A DNA stretch of 5,002 nt from Candidatus Methanocomedens sp. Its GTDB lineage: Archaea; Halobacteriota; Methanosarcinia; Methanosarcinales; Methanocomedenaceae. The position numbers and the translations under genes were made by a program. Shown in pieces: positions 1-4,970 of the stretch (positions are counted from its first letter, which is position 1; every line of letters begins with the position of its first letter). The notes beneath the pieces are model-generated. The model saw only the letters and a list, made by a program, of their open reading frames with translations, did no database searches and was not told where the DNA came from. The stretch covers positions 1-5,002 of the forward strand of contig PYCK01000184.1 of the NCBI GenBank assembly GCA_009649835.1, read 5' to 3'.

Positions 1-144
1 AATATCAAAATAATGCAATGGTTTTTGATACTAAACAACAATCTCAGATATGGCGGTATATTTAATGAAAAACAAGTCCAGGGCATCTCAGGTGTCAACA
101 CAAAATTTTATTAGTAAACTTCAGAACATTACGTTGAAAATGTC
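1..144. other. Non-coding 3' flank of nrpR
   Basis: This stretch lies downstream of the nrpR stop codon and holds no convincing reading frame on either strand. It is AT-rich. On the minus strand there are only short T runs (for example a T5 opposite positions 66-75) that might end the nrpR transcript in the archaeal manner; none is strong. A perfect 8-bp inverted repeat lies at 3-10 and 23-30 (TATCAAAA / TTTTGATA). The heptamer ATCTCAG occurs twice, near 41 and near 86. No promoter or RNA gene could be assigned. Confidence 0.6.
3..30. repeat. Short inverted repeat at the left edge
   Basis: TATCAAAA at 3-10 is exactly reverse-complementary to TTTTGATA at 23-30, with a 12-nt spacer. The arms are AT-rich and it sits about 115 bp beyond the nrpR stop codon. 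It could be part of a transcript end, an operator of a gene outside the window, or chance. Confidence 0.3.
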
Positions 145-1125
145 CTAAAAAATTGTATTCATTTCACTATAATCCATTATCAAACTGACAGGATGTGTTG
201 TCACTTCAATCCCCTTTTCAACCAATACCGCCAGAGGGTTGACTCCGGCATATATGGGTATTCCAATTTTACCCGGACTGATGGGGGCAGAAAGAACTGT
301 ATCCCCTGCATGAATATGTCCGATAACACCACCGATATCTGCCCCATTAAGCAGGGAAATAATATCCATGATCTTTTCATGAGCAATGATAGGGGCTTCC
401 CTAAGATTGCCCAGAAGTAGGCCGCTATCATTGTCCAATATACCCATAACATCTGTCATCCTTTTAGACATGAATATCGTGATCGGGTCAAGTGAAGTCC
501 CCGTATATGATATCAAATCTGTGAAACGCACAGGTGTACCATTATCTACCTGGATGATACCCCCATATTTGGTCTCAATAGGAATACCCTGTTTAAGAAG
601 GACCCCATCAATGGTTAAAGCGCATATGCTAGCAATCCCTACTGATCCCTGCGGGATGGCGATATTAGAAACCTTTTCCCCTCCTTCAAAAATATGGCAC
701 CTGGGGCTGACTGTATAACCTTTCTGGATAACGGTATGGATCAATTCCTTATTTCTATCCAGATCATCTTTATCCATAATAGACAGATTGATGATTATGT
801 TCCCGCTTTTTTTATAGGGATCAAAAGTCGTACTGTATAGCATTTCGTGTATCCGGCTGATGACAAAACCCATCCTATCCCCGACAAGAGCATTGTTTAT
901 CTCGGCAATCCCCTTTTTTGTAATGATCCTTCCGGAATAGCCTACCCTTTGGGTAAATCCATTGGCATCCAGTATCTTCAGGTGATACCTGACACCCCTT
1001 TCCCCAAGGGAATATCCCCTACCATCCATTTTATCAGCAATCAGCCGTGCACCTATAGGATCATTGTTTTCATAAATTGTTTTCAATATCCCGATTATTA
1101 ATCTTTGGGTAGCAAATTCAGTCAT
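145..1125 (-). CDS. nrpR: NrpR-type transcriptional repressor of nitrogen genes
   Basis: This is a cytoplasmic DNA-binding repressor of nitrogen-assimilation and nitrogen-fixation genes; in characterised methanogens NrpR leaves its operator when 2-oxoglutarate rises. From the chosen ATG it is 326 aa. Residues about 4-72 form a winged helix-turn-helix (IGARLIADKM, then GERGVRYHLKILDANGF and a wing to ITKKG). Residues about 80-315 form one NrpR regulatory domain (DUF128 type), with the typical glycine-rich GGVIGHIHAGD and GIPIYAGVNPLAVLVEKGI segments. One helix-turn-helix plus one regulatory domain matches the NrpRI layout of Methanosarcina and Methanothermobacter, unlike the two-regulatory-domain protein of Methanococcus; Methanosarcina also has a separate NrpRII, not seen here. 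The frame extends to a TTG at 1134, but ATG at 1125 is preferred because a weak GGGA lies 9 nt upstream of it, whereas it abuts the TTG. It lies 82 bp beyond the acetyltransferase gene and has its own TATA-like promoter. Confidence 0.93.
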   Translation of the reverse strand: MTEFATQRLIIGILKTIYENNDPIGARLIADKMDGRGYSLGERGVRYHLKILDANGFTQRVGYSGRIITKKGIAEINNALVGDRMGFVISRIHEMLYSTTFDPYKKSGNIIINLSIMDKDDLDRNKELIHTVIQKGYTVSPRCHIFEGGEKVSNIAIPQGSVGIASICALTIDGVLLKQGIPIETKYGGIIQVDNGTPVRFTDLISYTGTSLDPITIFMSKRMTDVMGILDNDSGLLLGNLREAPIIAHEKIMDIISLLNGADIGGVIGHIHAGDTVLSAPISPGKIGIPIYAGVNPLAVLVEKGIEVTTHPVSLIMDYSEMNTIF

Positions 1126-1189
1126 ATGTTCCAATCCCGGATTTTACATATCAAGATAATTAAGTCGGTAAACTACTATAGATTTTATA

Positions 1190-1197
1190 ATATATAA
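1190..1197 (-). promoter_or_regulatory. Putative archaeal TATA box for nrpR
   Basis: On the minus strand the gap between the acetyltransferase and nrpR contains TTATATAT followed by TATAAAAT, a good match to an archaeal TATA element. A start of transcription about 26 nt downstream would fall near 1167, leaving an untranslated leader of about 40 nt. No clear purine-rich BRE or palindromic operator is visible around it, so autoregulation is not supported by the sequence. Cotranscription from the upstream genes remains possible. Confidence 0.45.
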
Positions 1198-1207
1198 CAT
1201 TAACCAT

Positions 1208-2005
1208 TCATCCCTTTGAACCCATACTGGCAAGACCATAGATATTGCCAAAGGCAATATCTGGAAGCAGGCCCCTGCACATAAGCACTGTTTTGCCAAC
1301 AACTTCAAAATCCATGACCGTCAGTATATCCCATGCCCTGGTATTCTGTGCAGGTACATCCACCAGTATACGCTGGTCCTTGCTATCTACAATGGCCCTT
1401 TTAAGGAGGTCAAGTGCAGAATCTTTATTGTATGCCTCCCACGGCCCTATGGTCCAGTGGTCACCCACCAGTCCGAATCCCAGCCATGCACCCTCATTGA
1501 ATACATAAGAGCGGTTTGTAAGCATCCGGGATAGCATCAGCGACCTGTCCTCACGCCAGCAGTTGTTATCCACAGCAAGCACGTGTTCAAGATTCTCGTT
1601 ACTCCCAGGCATATCAAGGGTCATACCTCTATGTTCCCACCTGTTGATGTTCGATACTTTCCTGAACCCGAATTCTGAATATAATCCCACTGCCATGGGA
1701 GATGCGCATAAGAAAATTGTAGGCAGGGAGGACAAGTGTTGCAGACCTCTGCGTAAAAGGGCTTTCCCGAATCCTTTCAGGCGGTATTTTTTGTCAACAA
1801 CCAGATTACCTATCCAGCCGCTGTTGGGATAAGTGAATGTCATAACTCCTCCCACTACTTTTTTATCTGCAATAGCGGAAAAACATCCACCTGGATCAAG
1901 CTTATGAAAAAGTTCGAATTCGAATACATCTGATGACCACCCCTCTGCATGTGCCATATCAAGCAGGATACCAATATCATCAGTTTCCATCTGTCTCAAA
2001 TACAT
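1208..2005 (-). CDS. Two-domain GNAT-family N-acetyltransferase
   Basis: This is a 265-aa predicted cytoplasmic acetyl-CoA-dependent acetyltransferase of unknown substrate. Residues 1-125 are a GNAT domain: a first strand YLRQM, the helix DIGILLDMAHAEGW, strand 4 GNLVV, and the acetyl-CoA pyrophosphate loop R75-L-K-G78-F-G80, then FLCASPMAVGLYSEFGF typical of motif B. Residues about 135-245 form a second domain resembling the YitH/HolE-type C-terminal acetyltransferase domain, with WTIGPWEA, RILVDVP and WDILTVMDFE. The ATG at 2005 is preferred over the in-frame ATG at 1990 because the latter would remove the first GNAT strand; a GGGGGT stretch lies 8 nt upstream. The start overlaps the transporter gene by 26 bp in another frame, so the two are probably co-translated. 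The context hints at a nitrogen-related role but names no target; acetylation of a small metabolite or of a protein are both open. Confidence 0.85.
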   Translation of the reverse strand: MYLRQMETDDIGILLDMAHAEGWSSDVFEFELFHKLDPGGCFSAIADKKVVGGVMTFTYPNSGWIGNLVVDKKYRLKGFGKALLRRGLQHLSSLPTIFLCASPMAVGLYSEFGFRKVSNINRWEHRGMTLDMPGSNENLEHVLAVDNNCWREDRSLMLSRMLTNRSYVFNEGAWLGFGLVGDHWTIGPWEAYNKDSALDLLKRAIVDSKDQRILVDVPAQNTRAWDILTVMDFEVVGKTVLMCRGLLPDIAFGNIYGLASMGSKG

Positions 2006-3098
2006 TTTCTGAAACCCCCATATTCAAAATAGGTATTTTCCTTGCCAGCAGGAACAGCGCTACACCAGTAATAAATCCAATACCAATATTGGTAAACAAT
2101 GATACAACAGCTACCACTAATGTCAGATATAAGGATTCGGTGTCACGGAATTTGCTGCCAAGCTCATATCCTGCAAATAACAGCAGAGCTCCGGTGATGC
2201 CAAAGGGCAGAAGTGCCAGGAATTCTGCTGGTATAAATAAAGCTGCCAAGATCAATAACATACCCATGAGAATATTTGAACCGCCAGTTCTGGCACCGAA
2301 CTTATAATGAGCTGCCACACCTGATGAACCGTGACACATGGGAAGCCCTCCCATTGGGGCAGATATCAGGTTCATGATACCTGTGGACGCTGCCAGCGTA
2401 CCTGGTTTGATATTTCGGGAATACAGGTCACTGACAAGCAGTGATGTCCCGAGTATTGCATTTACGAATGTAAGGGGTATCTGGGATGTGGCACCTATTA
2501 ACGTGCCGTCAATTATCTCAGCCATATCAGGGAAATATACCGGTAAATTGAAACTTAGATTAATTTCTGGCAGTCCGAAAAAAAGTATGGTGTATATGAA
2601 TCCCAATCCCAGGAGGGTTATGGATGAAAATCCCTGCCTGCCTGCAATAAAGAAGCCAATGATCAAAAGGATACCCAATACTCCGGACACAGGGTATTGC
2701 GATATGATATCCACTGCCTTTACGGCAATGATGAGTGCCATACCAAGTTGTGTACCCCTGATGATACTTTTGGGCAGCATATTGGCTATGCGGGATATTG
2801 TGCCGGATACAGCCATCAACAGGAAAAAGACACCCACCACAAGCCCTGCACCCACTGCCTGACCATGGGTCAGGCCGCCAGCGATAACCAGTGCACCAAT
2901 GACCTTCATAGGCTGTACCGACATGGGTATCCCATAATACAGGCCGGTGGCAATGTGGGCCGCTGCGAACATCAGTAGCACAGGTGCAAGCTTGAAATCT
3001 GCAATTAATACCGCACCAATGATAAATGGCACCATGCTGCCCATATCAGCAAGGGAACCTGACAGTTCTTCAACTGAAAACCTGAATTTTGGTAACAT
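1980..3098 (-). CDS. MOT1-family molybdate/sulfate transporter
   Basis: This is a 372-aa integral membrane protein with about ten hydrophobic segments, related to the MOT1 molybdate transporters (the SulP-like fold of the sulfate permease superfamily). Both family signatures are present: GIPMSVQPMKVIGA at residues 56-69 (compare PMPVQPMK in MOT1) and GGLPMCHGSSG followed by YKFGARTGG at residues 250-273. The N-terminal FSVEELSGSLADMGSMVPF at 7-25 is the usual first signature. It would import molybdate; sulfate or another oxyanion cannot be excluded. No STAS domain is present, as usual for MOT1. The frame opens at TTG 3119, but that codon lies inside a hairpin at the end of glnK, so ATG 3098 is chosen; all conserved sequence lies after it. 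This ATG has no Shine-Dalgarno sequence and follows a T-tract directly. Molybdenum serves nitrogenase and formylmethanofuran dehydrogenase, which fits the nitrogen neighbours. Confidence 0.88.
   Translation of the reverse strand: MLPKFRFSVEELSGSLADMGSMVPFIIGAVLIADFKLAPVLLMFAAAHIATGLYYGIPMSVQPMKVIGALVIAGGLTHGQAVGAGLVVGVFFLLMAVSGTISRIANMLPKSIIRGTQLGMALIIAVKAVDIISQYPVSGVLGILLIIGFFIAGRQGFSSITLLGLGFIYTILFFGLPEINLSFNLPVYFPDMAEIIDGTLIGATSQIPLTFVNAILGTSLLVSDLYSRNIKPGTLAASTGIMNLISAPMGGLPMCHGSSGVAAHYKFGARTGGSNILMGMLLILAALFIPAEFLALLPFGITGALLLFAGYELGSKFRDTESLYLTLVVAVVSLFTNIGIGFITGVALFLLARKIPILNMGVSENVFETDGN
2014..2019 (-). promoter_or_regulatory. Probable ribosome binding site of the acetyltransferase gene
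   Basis: GGGGGT lies 8 nt upstream of ATG 2005, inside the last codons of the transporter gene. It is an imperfect match to GGAGGT. Together with the 26-bp gene overlap it supports the 2005 start and coupled translation. Confidence 0.4.
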
Positions 3099-3100
3099 GT

Positions 3101-3141
3101 AAAAATAAAAAAAAGACAAGAACGCTAAAGCGCGTCCTTGT
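3101..3141 (-). terminator. Hairpin plus U-tract at the end of glnK
   Basis: Read on the minus strand, ACAAGGACGC (3132-3141) and GCGTTCTTGT (3116-3125) can pair over 10 bp with one G-U wobble around a 6-nt loop (3126-3131). A C, eight U, an A and five U follow (3101-3115). The stem covers the last glnK codons and its TAG stop. This looks like a bacterial intrinsic terminator; archaeal RNA polymerase terminates mainly on the U-tract. It would end or attenuate the amt-glnK transcript. The transporter ATG begins 2 nt beyond the tract, so downstream expression would need readthrough. Confidence 0.7.
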
Positions 3142-3472
3142 TGGTCTCTCCTGTCCTGATACGCATGGCCGTTTCAATGGGGCTCACGAAGATCTTACCA
3201 TCCCCGATATTTCCAGTAGCAGCCGCACCCTGGATAATCTCGATCACACGATCCACATCCTGCTCTAACAACACGATCTCGATCCTGGTCTTTGGAAGCA
3301 GGTCAACACAGTATTCCCGTCCGCGCCACTGCTGGACAAGTCCTTTCTGCTGCCCGCGTCCTTTGACCTCGGTCACGGTAATACTCACAAATCCAGCATC
3401 ACTCAGCGCAGTTTTCACATCTTCCAGTTTCATTGGTCGTATAATTGCCTCTATCTTTCTCATTTCACTCAT
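3125..3472 (-). CDS. glnK: P-II nitrogen signalling protein, GlnK type
   Basis: This 115-aa cytoplasmic protein should form a trimer that binds ATP/ADP and 2-oxoglutarate and blocks Amt when nitrogen is sufficient. The P-II fold is complete: MRKIEAIIRPMKLEDVKTAL, then VTEVKGRGQQKG leading into the T-loop (about 40-57), the B-loop TGNIGDGKIF (87-95) and the C-loop RIRTGE (104-109). R50 matches the arginine that enters the AmtB pore in the E. coli complex, Y54 the uridylylated Y51, and W49 replaces Y46. K93, R104 and R106 match nucleotide-binding residues. The frame extends to a GTG at 3481, but that GTG is part of the GAGGTGA ribosome binding site of ATG 3472; ATG 3463 is a further alternative. 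The amt stop overlaps this site, so the pair is coupled. The symbol glnK is chosen from the linkage to amt. Whether Y54 is modified in this host is unknown. Confidence 0.96.
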   Translation of the reverse strand: MSEMRKIEAIIRPMKLEDVKTALSDAGFVSITVTEVKGRGQQKGLVQQWRGREYCVDLLPKTRIEIVLLEQDVDRVIEIIQGAAATGNIGDGKIFVSPIETAMRIRTGETNKDAL

Positions 3473-3477
3473 TTTGC

Positions 3478-3484
3478 TCACCTC
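3478..3484 (-). promoter_or_regulatory. glnK ribosome binding site overlapping the amt stop
   Basis: GAGGTGA matches the archaeal 16S rRNA 3' end over seven bases and lies 5 nt upstream of ATG 3472. The amt stop codon TGA occupies 3483-3485 and shares two bases with it. The GTG that opens the longer reading frame is inside this site, which decides the start at 3472. Confidence 0.8.
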
Positions 3485-4907
3485 ACTCGGTTATGTATTC
3501 GGGGTATGCCCGTATCCCGTGTTCTGTGATGTCCAGTCCTTCGATCTCCTCACTCTCAGAGACACGTAGTCCTATGATCACATCGATGATCTTGAACACG
3601 ATAAAAGCGGCCACAAATGCCCAGATAATGCTTGCGAACGCTCCTATGACCTGGATTGCGAACTGGTTCACACCACCGTACAACAGTCCGGGTGCACCTG
3701 CCGCATATACTGCATCTGCAAGTATTCCGTTGCCCATGCCGACTGAGAATATCCCGACTGACAAAAGACCCCATGTACCGCAGTAACCGTGTACAGCGAT
3801 CGCACCGACCGGGTCGTCGACCTTGAGGACGGCTTCGTTGAACATCACACCGGCATAGACGATTGCGCCCGCTATAATTCCTATCACGATCGCTGCCCAG
3901 TTCTCAACCGAACCGCAGGGTGCAGTGATCGCGACTAGTCCTGCAAGCACACCGTTCGCAGTGAGCGATGGGTCTGGCTTGCCGGTCTTAGCCCATGTAA
4001 TAAGCATTGCGACCACAGCAGCAGCAGCAGCAGCAAGGAATGTATTTACAACCACAAGGTTCATGTAAGCGTCGCTGCCGTCAAGGGTCGAGCCGCAGTT
4101 AAAACCGAGCCAGCCTAACCACAGAAGCAGCGTTCCAAGGAATGCGAGTGTGATATTGTGACCTGGTATGGCAATTGGCTTTTTATTTTTGAACTTGCCG
4201 AGCCTGGGACCCAGTATGATCACACCGGCAAGGGCTGCATAGCCGCCGATCGAGTGTACGACCCCTGAGCCTGCAAAGTCATGGAAACTTGCACCAGCCA
4301 GTTGTACGAATATACTGCCATCCCCGGTCAGAAGCGCAAGATCAGCTCCGGACCATACCCAGTGTCCGTAGACAGGGTAGATGATCGCAACGAGCAGCAC
4401 GGTGAAGACCAGATATGCTTTAAACTTAGTTCGCTCTGCCATAGCACCTGATACGATAGTCGCACCGGTCGCTGCAAAGACCATCTGGAAGAACCATGAG
4501 TTCCAGAGAGCGTTATCAGCACCGCCCAGGAAGAACTGACTGAATCCGAAAAGACCTGCGACGTCATCTCCGTACATAACCGCCCAGCCCACCATCCAGT
4601 AGATCAGAACACCGAGGCAGATCGTCATCAGGTTCTTCATCAGGATATTTGCGGTGTTCTTGGTCCTGGTGAGCCCGGCTTCAACAAGCGAGAAACCGGC
4701 ATGCATCAGGAAGACCAGCCCACCACACAGCAGCAGCCAGACAAATGTCAGGGCTGTCTGCAGGCTGATGATCGAGTCAGTATTTTCATCAACGGTTGCC
4801 GCAGATACGGGCGCGACAAGCGTCATGAGTACAGTTCCAAGTGTTAGTAATAGTAATACTACACTCGAATATTTTTTAATAAAATTATTTTGCACTATTT
4901 GTACCAT
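3483..4907 (-). CDS. amt: Amt-family ammonium channel
   Basis: This 474-aa membrane protein conducts ammonium into the cell and is the partner of the GlnK encoded next. Residues 1-37 are a basic start, a hydrophobic stretch and VSA-AT, a probable cleavable signal peptide; about eleven membrane segments follow. Diagnostic residues match E. coli AmtB: D210 in FHDFAGSG (D160), the pore histidines H218 in VVHSIGG and H373 in VGAIAVHGYCG (H168 and H318), and Phe-gate candidates F145 or F144 near AATGATIVSGAMAER and F269 in GWLGFN. The C-terminal tail GLRVSESEEIEGLDITEHG (446-464) is the conserved cytoplasmic region that contacts P-II. The frame opens at TTG 4928, but GGAGG at 4918-4922 lies inside that extension, so ATG 4907 is chosen, also because the signal peptide starts cleanly there. 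It heads the amt-glnK operon and is probably controlled through the palindrome just upstream. Confidence 0.96.
   Translation of the reverse strand: MVQIVQNNFIKKYSSVVLLLLTLGTVLMTLVAPVSAATVDENTDSIISLQTALTFVWLLLCGGLVFLMHAGFSLVEAGLTRTKNTANILMKNLMTICLGVLIYWMVGWAVMYGDDVAGLFGFSQFFLGGADNALWNSWFFQMVFAATGATIVSGAMAERTKFKAYLVFTVLLVAIIYPVYGHWVWSGADLALLTGDGSIFVQLAGASFHDFAGSGVVHSIGGYAALAGVIILGPRLGKFKNKKPIAIPGHNITLAFLGTLLLWLGWLGFNCGSTLDGSDAYMNLVVVNTFLAAAAAAVVAMLITWAKTGKPDPSLTANGVLAGLVAITAPCGSVENWAAIVIGIIAGAIVYAGVMFNEAVLKVDDPVGAIAVHGYCGTWGLLSVGIFSVGMGNGILADAVYAAGAPGLLYGGVNQFAIQVIGAFASIIWAFVAAFIVFKIIDVIIGLRVSESEEIEGLDITEHGIRAYPEYITE
4016..4033. repeat. (CAG)6 trinucleotide run within amt
   Basis: Six perfect CAG units on the plus strand read as CTG on the minus strand and, in the amt frame, as GCT codons for a run of six alanines (about residues 292-297) in a membrane helix. 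Slippage would change length by whole codons only. Confidence 0.7.
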
Positions 4908-4917
4908 ATATTTAATG

Positions 4918-4922
4918 CCTCC
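4918..4922 (-). promoter_or_regulatory. amt ribosome binding site
   Basis: GGAGG lies 10 nt upstream of ATG 4907. It falls inside the longer frame that begins at TTG 4928, so it argues for 4907 as the real start. The spacing is slightly long but the match to the anti-Shine-Dalgarno sequence is good. Confidence 0.65.
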
Positions 4923-4926
4923 ATTC

Positions 4927-4961
4927 AATAAGGTATACGGCTGGTTACTGTATACTTTATT
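4927..4961. promoter_or_regulatory. 35-bp imperfect palindrome, candidate NrpR operator
   Basis: The plus-strand arms AATAAGGTATACGG (4927-4940) and CTGTATACTTTATT (4948-4961) are reverse complements at 12 of 14 positions around a 7-nt spacer. The inner 8-bp arms match at 7 of 8. It lies between the TATA-like element and the amt ribosome binding site, over the predicted transcription start near 4940, where an archaeal repressor would block RNA polymerase. NrpR, encoded in the same window, is the obvious candidate to bind it. The core CGG-N7-CTG has the same 3-7-3 spacing as the ACC-N7-GGT operator reported for Methanosarcina mazei, but the bases differ, so the assignment is an inference. Confidence 0.55.
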
Positions 4962-4962
4962 A

Positions 4963-4970
4963 TATTTAAA
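4963..4970 (-). promoter_or_regulatory. Putative TATA box of the amt-glnK operon
   Basis: TTTAAATA on the minus strand matches the archaeal TATA consensus. A start of transcription about 26 nt downstream would lie near 4940, giving a leader of about 33 nt before ATG 4907. The bases just upstream are AT-rich and give no strong BRE. Several overlapping AT-rich registers are possible. Confidence 0.5.

Noticed and set aside
41..92. Two ATCTCAG copies as a possible repeat array
   Set aside because: Only two copies, seven bases long, with dissimilar flanks; this is compatible with chance and not a CRISPR array.
386..718. A 110-codon plus-strand frame, with others at 193-420 and 847-1101
   Set aside because: All are antisense to nrpR, whose domains span the whole region; the translations show no domain and read as shadows.
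1141..1200. A possible NrpR operator in front of nrpR
   Set aside because: Only weak 3-4 bp symmetric matches (for example AGT/ACT around TTTACCG) were found, and nothing resembles the amt palindrome.
1933..2307. A plus-strand frame across the transporter-acetyltransferase junction
   Set aside because: It is antisense to two well-supported genes and its product looks like no known protein.
2338..2862. A 174-codon open frame on the plus strand
   Set aside because: It lies wholly antisense to the transporter gene, whose protein carries both MOT1 signatures. The plus-strand translation has no recognisable domain and no clear ribosome binding site.
3445..3786. Plus-strand frames over the amt-glnK junction
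   Set aside because: They oppose the conserved Amt C-terminal tail and the GlnK N terminus; the sequence is constrained by the minus-strand genes.
4927..4961. Reading the palindrome as a plus-strand terminator hairpin
   Set aside because: A plus-strand RNA would pair fully with two G-U pairs, but no gene on that strand ends here and no strong U-tract follows; an operator over the amt promoter fits the position better.
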